55,159 nt of DNA from Nocardioides sp. 503 (GTDB taxonomy: Bacteria; Actinomycetota; Actinomycetes; Propionibacteriales; Nocardioidaceae): NCBI RefSeq assembly GCF_004522095.1, contig NZ_SPUI01000005.1:1-55159 (forward strand), read 5' to 3'. Within the stretch, counting starts at the first letter, position 1, and every line of letters starts with the position of its first letter. This document shows positions 15,729 to 24,585 of this stretch, piece by piece. The notes under the pieces are model-generated. The model was not told the DNA's origin. It did no database searches and worked only from the letters and a program-made list of their open reading frames with translations. A program made the translations under genes and the position numbers.

Positions 15729-16634
15729 ATGAGCGACCCGAACCAGCCCAGCACCCCCGCCGGGTGGTATCCCGACGGCCAGGGCGGACAGCGGTGGTGG
15801 GACGGCACGCGCTGGACCGAGCACACGATGCCGGCGCCCGAGGCGGCCCCGCCCGCGCCACCGCAGCAGCCGCAGCAGCCGCAGCAGCCGCAGCCGCCCG
15901 CCGACCCGGCCCCGCCGGCCGACGTGACCGTCGTGGCGCCCCCGCGCGGCCCGGCCCCCGGTACGCCGCCGCAGGGTCCGCCGCCCCAGGCGCCCCCGGC
16001 CCAGTGGCAGCAGGCGCCGCAGCAGCAGCAGCCCGACTACGCCCAGCAGGGCTACCCGCAGCAGGGCTACGCGCCCCAGGGCTACCCCCAGCAGGGCTAC
16101 CCGCAGCAGGGTCAGCCCAGCGGCGGCGGCAAGGCGAAGGGCAAGGGCAAGCTGATCGCGCTCATCGGCGGAGGCGTCGCGCTCCTGGTCGCGCTCGCCC
16201 TCGTGCTCTTCTTCGTCGTCCTCGGCGGAGGCGGCGGCCCGAAGGGCGTCGCGCAGGACTTCCTGGACGCGCAGTTCAGCGGGGACCAGGAGGAGGTGTG
16301 CGAGCTGACCTCGAAGGACGCGGTCAAGCCGATCCTCGAGGCCAACGACGTCGACTCGTGCAGCGCGCTGGACGACAAGGTGTCCGAGGACGAGTCGACC
16401 AAGGAGTTCACCGAGCTCATCGACGACATCGAGTCCGACGTCGAGATCGGCGACGTCTCCGAGAAGGGCGACAAGGCGACGGTCAAGTACACCGCCGACC
16501 TCGAGTACACCGGCGACGACAAGGACAAGTTCACCGAGCTGTTCGGCGAGGACACGAAGTTCACCGAGAAGGGCACGCTGACCCTCGTCAAGGAGGACGG
16601 CGACTGGAAGGTCTCCGACAGCAAGACCGACTGA
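15729..16634 (+). CDS. DUF2510 membrane protein with Pro/Gln-rich linker and DUF4878-like ectodomain
   Basis: 301 residues. It has an N-terminal DUF2510 motif (PAGWYPDGQGGQRWWDGTRW, residues about 10-29), then a low-complexity P/Q region with repeats of QQGYPQQGYAP to about residue 132, a basic GKAKGKGK segment, one membrane helix (about 140-163) and an extracytoplasmic domain starting GVAQDFLDAQFSG. That domain resembles DUF4878 (NTF2-like) and has two cysteines (VCELTS, DSCSAL). DUF2510 faces the cytoplasm. Function is unknown; similar proteins are abundant in actinobacterial envelopes. A ribosome site (gaggag) precedes ATG 15729 and a terminator follows. Confidence 0.85.
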   Translation: MSDPNQPSTPAGWYPDGQGGQRWWDGTRWTEHTMPAPEAAPPAPPQQPQQPQQPQPPADPAPPADVTVVAPPRGPAPGTPPQGPPPQAPPAQWQQAPQQQQPDYAQQGYPQQGYAPQGYPQQGYPQQGQPSGGGKAKGKGKLIALIGGGVALLVALALVLFFVVLGGGGGPKGVAQDFLDAQFSGDQEEVCELTSKDAVKPILEANDVDSCSALDDKVSEDESTKEFTELIDDIESDVEIGDVSEKGDKATVKYTADLEYTGDDKDKFTELFGEDTKFTEKGTLTLVKEDGDWKVSDSKTD

Positions 16635-16650
16635 CATCCTGCTCGACCGC

Positions 16651-16680
16651 GAAGGCCCCCGGAGCGATCCGGGGGCCTTC
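16651..16680 (+). terminator. Terminator after the DUF2510 gene
   Basis: A perfect 13-pair stem (16651-16663 with 16668-16680) with loop gcga, 16 bases after the stop codon. It probably works for both strands, since the next gene is convergent. Confidence 0.8.
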
Positions 16681-16728
16681 GTCGTCGTCAGTCGGGTGGG
16701 CCGCCCGGCAGGGCCCCGCCGGAGCTCG

Positions 16729-16923
16729 TCAGGGGGTGTCGGGGCCGAGGGTGGCAGCGGCCAGGTGTCGCTCCACCTGTCGGTACTGAGGATGTCCCGG
16801 GTCGATGGTGACGTTGCCGCCGTCCACGGCGAACACCAGCCGGAACGCGCCGGTCCGGTCGTCGCGGCGATAGTTCACCACGAGGTGGAGGTTGAAGTAG
16901 CCCCTGTCGGTGCGGATGAACAC
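16729..16923 (-). CDS. Small conserved-looking hypothetical protein (64 aa)
   Basis: 64 residues from GTG 16923; TGAGAT lies 6 bases upstream, so it may be leaderless. The sequence (FNLHLVVNYRRDDRTGAFRL, FAVDGGNVTIDPGHPQY) has a balanced composition and a beta-strand pattern unlike an antisense artefact, and third positions are G/C-rich. It is 80 bases downstream of the exonuclease-like gene on the same strand. No family is recognised. Confidence 0.55.
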   Translation of the reverse strand: MFIRTDRGYFNLHLVVNYRRDDRTGAFRLVFAVDGGNVTIDPGHPQYRQVERHLAAATLGPDTP

Positions 16924-17003
16924 CGGGTCATCTCACCACATCGGGCCGGTGCCGGGCGCGGCTGCGCGGGAGCACCCCGACCGGACGCCACCGCTCGGAC
17001 GGC

Positions 17004-18023
17004 TCAGCCGCCGACGGAGGCCGGCGGCTCCGTGAGGACGCGCAGCGCCAGGTCCGTGGTCGAGGGGACGCCGAGGTGCCCGACCACACGGGCGACCCGG
17101 TCCGCGTCGAGCGGCAGCAGCCCCGGCGTCCCCGGGACGTCGGGGGTCAGGCCGAGGTCGAGGTCGGTGCGACCGGACATGAGGGAGAGGTTGAACTCGA
17201 AGCGCTCCCGCGCGCCGGGCGCGGTCAGCCGCTTGAGGAGCCCGGGTCCGAGTCGGCGCAGCCCCTCCTCCTCGCAGTAGGAGTCGAGGGCGGCCACGAG
17301 GTTGGCACCCTCGCAGTGGTCGATGTCGGCCCAGACCGACTGCATCGACCCCATCTGGCTGAGCAGCACGGGCGCGGACTTCTCGCCGATCCCGGGCACG
17401 CCGGGCAGGTTGTCGCTGGTGTCGCCGCGCAGGGCGGCGTACTCGAGGTAGTGCTCGGCGGCGATGCCGTAGAGCGTGCGCAGCCGCGCGGGGTTGAGCA
17501 GCGGGGAGCCGTTGATGCCGCCGTTGATCAGGCGCAGGACCCGGGTGCGCTCGCTGATGTGGGCGAAGGAGTCGCGGTCGGAGGTCACGATGACGCAGCT
17601 CCACCCCGACGCCTCGGCCCACGTCGCAGCCGACGCGCTCACGTCGTCCGCCTCGAGACCTGCCGGCGTGACCGTGAGCAGGCCCAGCGCGTCGAGCAGG
17701 GCGCTGGCGCGCTCGAGCTGGTCGACCAGCGTCGGGTCCTTCGGGCGCCGTCCGGCCTTGTAGGCCGGGTAGGTCTCGGTGCGCACGGAGGCGGTGCGGT
17801 CGTCGAGCCCGAAGACCACCGCGTCCGGCGCGAACTGGTCGATGACCTCCAGGATCTGGCGCAGCATCCCGTGCAGGGCCCAGGCGGGACGACCGCCTTG
17901 GTCGCGCAGCCCGGAGTCGACGCGGGCGTGGTGGTTGCGGTGCAGCAGCGACGGGGCGTCCACGGTGAGCAGCAGGCGCGGCTCGGGGGAGAGGGTCTCG
18001 GTGCTGGTTCCAGGGCTCGACAT
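17004..18023 (-). CDS. 5'-3' exonuclease / flap-endonuclease-like protein
   Basis: 339 residues, similar to the free-standing PolI-type 5' nuclease domain. Acidic metal-binding clusters are visible: LLTVDAPSLL, GLDDRTASVR, AGLEADDVSA and TSDRDSF, then the helix-3-turn-helix DNA-binding segment GDTSDNLPGVPGIGEKSAPV. It would trim 5' flaps or RNA primers in DNA repair and replication. Members of this length without a polymerase domain are common in actinobacteria as a second copy beside PolI. It diverges from the SseB gene across 48 bases. Confidence 0.88.
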   Translation of the reverse strand: MSSPGTSTETLSPEPRLLLTVDAPSLLHRNHHARVDSGLRDQGGRPAWALHGMLRQILEVIDQFAPDAVVFGLDDRTASVRTETYPAYKAGRRPKDPTLVDQLERASALLDALGLLTVTPAGLEADDVSASAATWAEASGWSCVIVTSDRDSFAHISERTRVLRLINGGINGSPLLNPARLRTLYGIAAEHYLEYAALRGDTSDNLPGVPGIGEKSAPVLLSQMGSMQSVWADIDHCEGANLVAALDSYCEEEGLRRLGPGLLKRLTAPGARERFEFNLSLMSGRTDLDLGLTPDVPGTPGLLPLDADRVARVVGHLGVPSTTDLALRVLTEPPASVGG

Positions 18024-18059
18024 GACGATCCGCCTACCCTACGACCAGGCCCCGCCGCC

Positions 18060-18065
18060 TAGGGT
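18060..18065 (+). promoter_or_regulatory. -10 box TAGGGT for the SseB-like gene
   Basis: TAGGGT, 6 bases, ATG 18072; leaderless arrangement. Confidence 0.55.
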
Positions 18066-18071
18066 CGCCGC

Positions 18072-18830
18072 ATGGAGCTCGTCGACAACGTCCCTCTCCG
18101 TACGGCGCTCGCCGCCTTCGCCGCGGACAGCAACCAGGCCACCTACCTCGAGGTGGTGCGTCAGGTGCTGCAGGGCGACCTGCTGCTCGACGCGACCGCC
18201 TCGGACCTGCGCGTGGACGACGGGACGATCGCGGCCGGCTCGACGCTGCGGTTCGCCGGCGGCACCGGCCCGGACGGCGCCACCGCCCTCTTCGCGTTCA
18301 CGCGGCAGGAGGAGGCCGCGCGGATGCACCCGGCCTCGACGCACGTGCAGACCGTCGGGCAGCCCGCTGCGGCGGTGCTGGAGCTGGCGGCCTCCCAGGG
18401 GCACGGCTGGCTCTACCTCGACCCGGCCGGACCGACCTGTGCGCTCAACCTCGCGGAGGTGGGCTTCGTGCTGCGCAACCCTCGCAACGGGGCGGTCAAG
18501 GCGGCCCTGCCGCGAGGGGCGGGGGCGGTGGTCGAGGCGCTCGCGCAGGGAGGCGTGCTGTTCTACGCCGTTGACGAGCGACCGGACGGTCCGCGGGTGC
18601 GCACCACCGCGCTCCCGGACGGGTCTCCGGCGCTGCTGGCCTTCACCTCGCCGGCCGAGGTCGTGGTGCGCGCGCCCGGGGACGCCTTCTTGGTGGTCGA
18701 CGTCGCGCGGGCCGTGGAGGAGGCGCTGGCCGAGCCGTACGTCGCCCTGGTGATCGACCCGGCCGGCCCCTGGGTGGCGCTGCGGCCTCACGAGCTCCGC
18801 GACGTACGCGCGCGCCTCACTCCGCTCTGA
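18072..18830 (+). CDS. SseB-family protein (two tandem domains)
   Basis: 252 residues with no signal or membrane segment. Two SseB-N-like repeats are visible, around residues 8-120 and 130-250; each has a hydrophobic strand followed by AFT-type motifs (TALFAFTRQEEAARM; PALLAFTSPAEV) and a helix-turn. SseB-type domains in actinobacteria are of unknown function and sometimes lie near type VII secretion or signalling genes; nothing here points to a partner. The start is set by the TAGGGT box. Confidence 0.75.
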   Translation: MELVDNVPLRTALAAFAADSNQATYLEVVRQVLQGDLLLDATASDLRVDDGTIAAGSTLRFAGGTGPDGATALFAFTRQEEAARMHPASTHVQTVGQPAAAVLELAASQGHGWLYLDPAGPTCALNLAEVGFVLRNPRNGAVKAALPRGAGAVVEALAQGGVLFYAVDERPDGPRVRTTALPDGSPALLAFTSPAEVVVRAPGDAFLVVDVARAVEEALAEPYVALVIDPAGPWVALRPHELRDVRARLTPL

Positions 18831-18883
18831 GTCCGCATACGTGAACCAATCGCGTCGTTAGTTCAAGAGTCTGGACAAGGTTC

Positions 18884-18912
18884 TTGACTCTGTGTGACGA
18901 CGGCCATACCTT
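18884..18912 (+). promoter_or_regulatory. Complete promoter: TTGACT -17- TACCTT
   Basis: -35 TTGACT (18884-18889), a 17-base spacer and -10 TACCTT (18907-18912), then 6 bases to ATG 18919. It is the clearest housekeeping-type promoter in the window and also predicts a leaderless mRNA. Confidence 0.7.
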
Positions 18913-18918
18913 CGGCGC

Positions 18919-20640
18919 ATGCACGCGCGGAGCTCGACCCCTCGACCCCTGGCGCCTCGGCTGCGCCGTACGACCTCTCACCTCCTGGCGGCGGTGGCCG
19001 CACTGGCGGTCGCGCTCCCGGTGCTCGGGGCGGTGTCCGCGCCCGCCGCAGCGGCACCCGGCGACGACGTCATCGCCTGGGTCGAGGTCGAGGACGGGGT
19101 CATCGCGGGTGGCCCGGGCCTCAACTCCGGAGACCACGGGAACTTCTCGGGCACCGGCTCCTACACCTTCCGGGAGACCGGCATGTCCTCGACCATGAGC
19201 GTGACGGCGCCGGCGGCCGGGGTCTACCCGATCCACGTCCGCTACGCCGCCGGCCCGCTCGGTGCCGGTGAGAACGTCACGCGCTCGATGGGCCTGCTCA
19301 CCAACGGCGCGGACCGGCAGCTGATGCAGCTGCCGATGACCAGCTTCGACAACTGGGAGGCGTGGCGCTTCGTCACCTACCAGGTCACCCTCGTCGAGGG
19401 TGCCAACACGGTGGCGCTGCAGTGCGACCGCTCGACCGACTTCTGCCGCCTCAACTTCGACGCCGTCCAGGTCGGCGGCGCCGCCCCGGACCCCTGCGCC
19501 GCCACGCCGGCCGAGGCCGGCTGGACGAGCCTGTTCGACGGGACGTTCGCCTCGTTCGACGGCTGGCGCAAGGCCGGCGCCGGTGGCTTCGGCCGCCAGA
19601 CCGACTGCACGATCCGCAGCATGCGCGGCCGCGGCGCCACGTGGTTCACCGAGCAGCAGACGGAGCCCTACACGCTCGAGCTCGACTGGCGCCGTACCGC
19701 CTCCAACGACGACTCGAGCCTCTTCGTCGGGTCCAGCAGCCGGGCCGGCGCCGACCCCGTCGGCGGCTACAAGATCGCCATCGGCGCCGACACCGGGGCG
19801 ATCACGCCCACCGGCGGCGTCATGCAGGCGCCGGACCGCACCGCCGTGGCGGAGGCGCTGCACCCGCTGGGCCAGTGGAACACCTTCCGCGTCCAGGTCA
19901 CCCCCTCCCGGGTCCGCGTCTACCTCAACGACACGCAGGTCAGCTCCCTCGCCCGGTCGGGCACGGCACCGGTCGCGGGCTACCTCGGCCTCGAGAACCG
20001 CAGCGCCACGGACGAGGTCGACTTCCGCAGCATCCGGGTGCGCCCGGCCGTCGACCCCGACGACTCGACCACGACGATGACCGTCGCGCCGACCTCGGTG
20101 CCGGTCAAGCGCGGCACCGTCGCGGTGTCGGTGGGGGTCTCCTCGATCGGCGAGACGCCGACGGGTGCGGTGGAGGTCTACTCCGGCCCGACCAGGATCG
20201 CGACCCTCACCCTGGTCGACGGCGCGGCCAGCGGGAGGGTCGGCCCCTTCGCTGCCGTCGGCGCCGTGACCCTCGAGGCGCGCTACGTCGGGGACGCCGC
20301 GACCGCGGCCAGCACCAGCGCTCCTGCGCGCGTGCTGGTGACCAAGGCCGCCTCGACGGTCTCCCTCAAGGCGCAGCCGCGCAAGGTCGTGGCCAAGAGG
20401 ACCAGAGCGACCGTGGCCGTCACGGTCCGCGCGCTCGGGCTCGTCCCCTCCGGGAAGGTCCGCCTCAAGGTCGGCGCCCGCACCTACACCGGCACGCTGC
20501 GCAACGGCGTGGCCACCGTGCGGCTCGCGCGGTTCGCCAAGCCGGGGACCTTCCGGGTGACCGCGACCTACCTGGGCGACGCCTTCACCGTGGCGCGGTC
20601 GGCCACCACCCGGATCAAGGTGGCCCGGGCTCGCAGGTAG
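18919..20640 (+). CDS. Secreted multidomain protein: carbohydrate-binding, DUF1080/LamG-like and two Ig-like repeats
   Basis: 573 residues with a signal peptide to about residue 48 (SAPAAAAP). Residues about 50-190 resemble a CBM6/35-type carbohydrate-binding module (VEVEDGVIAGG, ending VALQCDRSTDFCRLNFDAVQV). Residues about 200-375 resemble a DUF1080/concanavalin-fold domain (TSLFDGTFASFDGWRKAG, HPLGQWNTFRVQV, YLGLENRS). Two Ig-like repeats follow (each ending in AxYxGDA-F/AT), the last rich in Lys/Arg. It is likely an extracellular polysaccharide-binding or -degrading protein; glycosidase activity is not certain. There is no cell-wall anchor. Confidence 0.8.
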   Translation: MHARSSTPRPLAPRLRRTTSHLLAAVAALAVALPVLGAVSAPAAAAPGDDVIAWVEVEDGVIAGGPGLNSGDHGNFSGTGSYTFRETGMSSTMSVTAPAAGVYPIHVRYAAGPLGAGENVTRSMGLLTNGADRQLMQLPMTSFDNWEAWRFVTYQVTLVEGANTVALQCDRSTDFCRLNFDAVQVGGAAPDPCAATPAEAGWTSLFDGTFASFDGWRKAGAGGFGRQTDCTIRSMRGRGATWFTEQQTEPYTLELDWRRTASNDDSSLFVGSSSRAGADPVGGYKIAIGADTGAITPTGGVMQAPDRTAVAEALHPLGQWNTFRVQVTPSRVRVYLNDTQVSSLARSGTAPVAGYLGLENRSATDEVDFRSIRVRPAVDPDDSTTTMTVAPTSVPVKRGTVAVSVGVSSIGETPTGAVEVYSGPTRIATLTLVDGAASGRVGPFAAVGAVTLEARYVGDAATAASTSAPARVLVTKAASTVSLKAQPRKVVAKRTRATVAVTVRALGLVPSGKVRLKVGARTYTGTLRNGVATVRLARFAKPGTFRVTATYLGDAFTVARSATTRIKVARARR

Positions 20641-20644
20641 GGGC

Positions 20645-21256
20645 TCAGATCAGGTCGCGCAGCCGCGCGGCCAGGGAGTCCTTGACCGCCTGGGTGATCG
20701 CGACCTCGAGCTGGGCGTTGAGCTCGTCCTGGCTGTCGAGGTCGCCCAGGAGCTCACGCAGGTCGAGCTCGTCGATGGCGCGCAGGAGGACGTCGTCGGT
20801 CTTGAGCGCCGCGTCGACGACCGAGTCCGGCAGGGCGCGGATCGCGGCCTCGAGGAAGCCGTTGAGCTCCGCGGTGTCGAGCGCCTCGTCCACCAGGTCG
20901 GACGCCGGCGGCAGCGAGCCCTCGTCGTCCATGCGCCGTACGGCGTCGCGCAGGCCCTCGCGCAGCGCGTCGATCTCGGCGTCGGTCCGCTCGCCGCCCT
21001 GCCCGAGCTCCAGGACGAACGCCTCCCGGCTGGTGTCCAAACGGCAGGCGGCGCCGTCGACGCCGAGCAGCACGAGGCTCTCGGTGAGCCCCTCGATGCC
21101 GTCGGCCTGCGCGGTCACCGTGCGCTCCACGCAGGGGTCGGCGGTGCGCATCGGCTCGAACGACCCACCGCCGTTGGCGAGCTGGACGGCGAGCACGCCG
21201 CCCACGAGCGCGAGCGCAGCCGCCGGGAGGCCCGCGGTCCGCGCCCACGCGCTCAC
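20645..21256 (-). CDS. Membrane-anchored protein linked to the MFS exporter
   Basis: 203 residues with one N-terminal hydrophobic helix (about 8-27) followed by an acidic helical extracytoplasmic domain with two cysteines (ADPCVER, GAACRLD). Its GTG start overlaps the MFS stop codon by 4 bases, so it is translationally coupled. Its C-terminal helix LNAQLEVAITQAVKDSL aligns with LDSQLERAATHAFRDSF in the last external loop of the MFS protein. It is probably a dedicated partner of that transporter. The family is not recognised. Confidence 0.7.
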   Translation of the reverse strand: MSAWARTAGLPAAALALVGGVLAVQLANGGGSFEPMRTADPCVERTVTAQADGIEGLTESLVLLGVDGAACRLDTSREAFVLELGQGGERTDAEIDALREGLRDAVRRMDDEGSLPPASDLVDEALDTAELNGFLEAAIRALPDSVVDAALKTDDVLLRAIDELDLRELLGDLDSQDELNAQLEVAITQAVKDSLAARLRDLI

Positions 21257-22596
21257 GTGGTCCTCCTGCGGCGAGGGAGCAGCGCCGTGGCCAGCGCCGC
21301 GAGCGCCAGGCCGGAGCCGATGAGGAAGGAGTCACGGAAGGCGTGGGTGGCGGCGCGCTCGAGCTGGGAGTCCAGGTCGCGCTCCAGCTCGTCGGCGACC
21401 AGGCGGTCGTCGGGGTCCAGGTCGAGGCTGGTGAACGCGCGGTGCAGGTCGGGGACCCGGCCCTGCTGCTCGGAGAGCTCCTCGCCGAGGGCGCCGGCGA
21501 GGTCGACCTTGTCCTGGGGCTGCAGGGCCGCGTCGATCACCAGCGCCGTGATCGCCTCCTGCGCCGGGACCTGGGCGTCGCGCAGGTCGGCCGTGAACAC
21601 CGGGGTCAGGATCGCCAGCCCGACGACGACGCCGACGTGACGGGCGGCGATCGTCCACCCGGCGTGCCGGGCGCGCGGCAGCCGCATGTCCATCGCCTGC
21701 GCGGTGAGCCGGTCGACGGTGAGCCCCAGCCCGAGGCCCACGAGCGCCTGGGGTGCGATCGTCCACGCGAGGTACGCCGACGGGGGGATGGCCAGGCCGG
21801 CCAGGCCGCCGGCGACCAGGAAGCAGCCCACCGCGACCTCCACCTGGGGCGAGGCACGCAGCAGGCGCGCCAGGGGACGCGCGGCGAGGGCGGCGACCGG
21901 TACGACGGACACGGTGAGCGCCGCGGTGGCGGGGGAGCGGCGCCAGCCCTCGACCAGCAGCAGCACCAGCAGGAAGAGGGCCGCGGTGAGCGCCGCGGAC
22001 AGGAGTGCGAGCGTCAGGTTGGGTCGTGCTTCCGGGCGGTGCCGGTCGGGCACCTGCGCGGGCGCGGCCCGCACCGCGAGCGCCGCGGGCACCGCCAGCA
22101 CGGCGAAGGGGACCTGCACGACGAAGATCGCCTCCCACGAGATCGCCTGCGTGAGCAACCCGCCGGCGACCGGCCCGGTGGCGGTGCCGACCACGCCGGC
22201 GGTGACCCAGGCCGCGACCCCGCGGCGCTCGCCCCACTCCGCGACCATCAGCTCCAGGCACCCGACCAGCGCGAGCGCCCCGCCCAACGCCTGCACGCAG
22301 CGCGCCACGATGAGCACGTCGATGGAGCCGGCCACCGCGCACCACGCGGAGGCTCCGGCGAACACCGCGATGCCGATCGCGCTCGGGACGCGCGGCGAGA
22401 CCCGGAGCAGGCTCATGGCCGTCGGCACGGACACGAGCCCGAGCACGAGGTTGAAGCAGATCAGCACCCAGGCGACCTGCGGAACCGAGGCGTCCAGCTC
22501 CTGGAGGATGTCGGGCAGCGCCAGCGTCACGACGGCCGAGTCCGCCAGCACCAGGGCCACGGTCACGGCGAGCAGGGGGGCCACGGCACGACGCAC
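21253..22596 (-). CDS. MFS transporter (EmrB/QacA-like) with large C-terminal external loop
   Basis: 447 residues, 12-14 membrane helices, with the drug-exporter features GTATGPVAGGLLTQAISW (motif C) and PDILQELDASVPQVAWVL near the N-terminus. Before the final helix it has an unusual hydrophilic, mostly helical loop of about 85 residues (roughly 340-425). The GTG start has GAGGAT 6 bases upstream (leaderless). It is co-translated with the 20645 gene. The substrate is unknown. Confidence 0.85.
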   Translation of the reverse strand: MRRAVAPLLAVTVALVLADSAVVTLALPDILQELDASVPQVAWVLICFNLVLGLVSVPTAMSLLRVSPRVPSAIGIAVFAGASAWCAVAGSIDVLIVARCVQALGGALALVGCLELMVAEWGERRGVAAWVTAGVVGTATGPVAGGLLTQAISWEAIFVVQVPFAVLAVPAALAVRAAPAQVPDRHRPEARPNLTLALLSAALTAALFLLVLLLVEGWRRSPATAALTVSVVPVAALAARPLARLLRASPQVEVAVGCFLVAGGLAGLAIPPSAYLAWTIAPQALVGLGLGLTVDRLTAQAMDMRLPRARHAGWTIAARHVGVVVGLAILTPVFTADLRDAQVPAQEAITALVIDAALQPQDKVDLAGALGEELSEQQGRVPDLHRAFTSLDLDPDDRLVADELERDLDSQLERAATHAFRDSFLIGSGLALAALATALLPRRRRTT

Positions 22597-22602
22597 CGGC
22601 TC

Positions 22603-22608
22603 ATCCTC
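22603..22608 (-). promoter_or_regulatory. -10 box GAGGAT for the MFS operon
   Basis: GAGGAT on the minus strand, 6 bases before GTG 22596. Confidence 0.5.
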
Positions 22609-22712
22609 GCAGCCCGCGTGTCGCGGTCGGGAAGGGCCGTCGGTCGAGGTCTGGCGACCGCAGCTGCGCGGCTCGTCTCACGGGCCGAGACCAATGTGGT
22701 CAAAGACGACCG

Positions 22713-22728
22713 AGTAAGTAGGTTTACT
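22713..22728 (+). promoter_or_regulatory. Short AT-rich palindrome upstream of the SSS operon
   Basis: agtaa-gtaggt-ttact, in an island of lower GC about 60 bases before the SSS start. It may be a repressor operator; no partner regulator is adjacent. Confidence 0.3.
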
Positions 22729-22789
22729 GCGCCTCGGCTCGGAACGAGGTCCTCCTGCCCGTCTCTCCTTCCTAGGATCGATGACCTCC

Positions 22790-24271
22790 ATGACCCTGTC
22801 TCCCTTGCTGGGCTATGCCCTGATGATCGGACTGGGTGCCGGCCTCCTCGCCGTCGCGCTCACGGTCCGCACCCTGATCCACAGCACGCACGACTTCATC
22901 ATCGCCGGACGCCAGATCGGCTTCGGCTACGGCGTCGGCGCCCTGATCGCCGTCTGGACGTGGTCCATGGCCGTGATGATGTCGTCGGCCCAGGCCTTCT
23001 CGTTCGGTACGTCGGGCCTGGTCTGGTTCGTCGTCCCCAACGGCCTGGCCGTGATCCTGATGGTCCCCTTCGCCGTCGCCCTGCGCCGCCGCATGCCCGA
23101 GGGCTACACGATCGTCGAGTTCGTGCGGCACCGCTTCGAGAGCACCGTCGCCAGCGCGGTGATCCTGCTGGTGATGATCGCGGTCATCATCTGCGAGGTC
23201 CTCATCAACCTCTTCGGCATCGTGCTCGTGATGGGCGTGGTCTTCGGCCTCCAGGCGACCGCCGTGCTCGTGGTCGCGCTCGTCGTGGTCACCGTCTACT
23301 CCTACTTCGGCGGCCTGTGGACCTCCGCGGTCACCGGCACCATCGGAACCCTGTGCATCACGGTCCCCGCCGCGCTGATCACCCTCTACGCGCTCGCCAA
23401 GGCGGGCGGCGCCTCGACGGTCTTCAAGGGCGTCGAGGAGGCGGGTGGCGCCAACCTCGACCCCGTCGACAGCACCGCCGCGTCGGCGTTCGGCATCTCG
23501 CTCGCGCTGGGCCTGCTCGCCTCGACCATGGCCGACCAGACGTTCTGGCAGAAGGCGTGGTCGATGAAGCCGGCGAGCATGTCGCGCACGTTCCTGTGGG
23601 CGGGGCTGTGGTTCTACCCGATCCCGCTGTGCATGGGCCTGCTCGGGCTGATCGGCATCTCCCAGGGCGTCACCATGGAGGACCTCGGGGCCGACGGGGC
23701 CGGGGCCATCGGCCCCTACGTCATCACCCACCTGGGCATCCCGACCGTGCTCGTCGCCCTCTACGTGACGATCATCCTGCAGGCCTGCTACTCCACCATC
23801 GACGGCGCCTTCTCCGCGCTCTCCTCGCTGGTCGCCACCGACGTCGTCAAGCCGCGGTGGCCGTCGATGCCGGACAAGCAGCTGCTCCGCATCACCAAGG
23901 GCAGCATCATCGCCGGCGGCGTGGTCGGCGGCATCGTGGTCCTGGCGAGCAACGACTACATCAACACCGTCAACACGATCTACTTCTTCAAGGGCGCGCT
24001 GATCCTCCCGCTGACGTTCGCCATCTTCTGGAAGCGCACCACCGCCCCGGCGTTCGTGGCGGCGATCTTCGTGGCGGCCATCGCGGGCTACCTCGTGCGC
24101 GAGAACATCGACGAGCTGTGGGGGACCGCGACGCTGCTGTCCAGCTCGCTGCTCGTGCTCGTCCTGGGCAGCGTCTTCTCCCGCAGCACCTTCGACTACG
24201 CACAGCTCGAACGCGTCAACCGCGACGACAACCCCGAGCCCGTCCTCACCGCAAAGGCTGACCGGTCATGA
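22790..24271 (+). CDS. Sodium:solute symporter (SSS family)
   Basis: 493 residues and about 13 membrane helices. SSS hallmarks include STHDFIIAGRQIGFGYG near the N-terminus, WTWSMAVMMSSAQAF and a Na+-site-like region LQACYSTIDGAFSALSSLVATD in the second half. An ATG at 22781 is also in frame, but it is only 2 bases from the -10 box TAGGAT (22773-22778), so ATG 22790 is preferred. It is first in a tightly coupled operon (ATGA overlap to the next gene) that continues into two flavin monooxygenases, suggesting it imports their substrate, probably an organic acid or amine. Confidence 0.85.
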   Translation: MTLSPLLGYALMIGLGAGLLAVALTVRTLIHSTHDFIIAGRQIGFGYGVGALIAVWTWSMAVMMSSAQAFSFGTSGLVWFVVPNGLAVILMVPFAVALRRRMPEGYTIVEFVRHRFESTVASAVILLVMIAVIICEVLINLFGIVLVMGVVFGLQATAVLVVALVVVTVYSYFGGLWTSAVTGTIGTLCITVPAALITLYALAKAGGASTVFKGVEEAGGANLDPVDSTAASAFGISLALGLLASTMADQTFWQKAWSMKPASMSRTFLWAGLWFYPIPLCMGLLGLIGISQGVTMEDLGADGAGAIGPYVITHLGIPTVLVALYVTIILQACYSTIDGAFSALSSLVATDVVKPRWPSMPDKQLLRITKGSIIAGGVVGGIVVLASNDYINTVNTIYFFKGALILPLTFAIFWKRTTAPAFVAAIFVAAIAGYLVRENIDELWGTATLLSSSLLVLVLGSVFSRSTFDYAQLERVNRDDNPEPVLTAKADRS

Positions 24272-24585
24272 CCCTCTTCTGGATCGCGACGGCCGTGGCC
24301 GTCGTCATCACCTTCTTCTTCGTCCGTGAGGGCGTCCGCGAGTTCCTCTACCTCCGCGCTGGCGGGGACCGCGGCGTCGAGGTGGAGGTGCAGGCCGAGG
24401 ACACCGGCAAGTTCGCCTTCAAGGCCCTCGGCGGGGTCGTCGCGTCGTTCAGCTGCATCGTGCTGATCAGCGTGACGTCGTACGGGTGGTACCTCCTGCC
24501 GGTGCTGAGCCTGGGCAGCGCGGTGGCCGTGGTCATCGCCTTCTCGGTGGACCGGCGAGCCCGGGTGGGCAAGGGCGCGGTGTGA
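24268..24585 (+). CDS. Small membrane protein of the SSS operon
   Basis: 105 residues with membrane helices at about residues 3-20 and two more in 50-90. It overlaps the symporter stop by ATGA and the monooxygenase start by GTGA, so translation of all three is linked. Small partner subunits encoded beside SSS transporters are known (for example YhdT with PanF), and this is the simplest role. I cannot assign a named family. Confidence 0.7.
   Translation: MTLFWIATAVAVVITFFFVREGVREFLYLRAGGDRGVEVEVQAEDTGKFAFKALGGVVASFSCIVLISVTSYGWYLLPVLSLGSAVAVVIAFSVDRRARVGKGAV

Noticed and set aside
21343..24261. Long plus-strand frame over the MFS and SSS genes
   Set aside because: Covers two confidently assigned genes in other frames and shows no domain.
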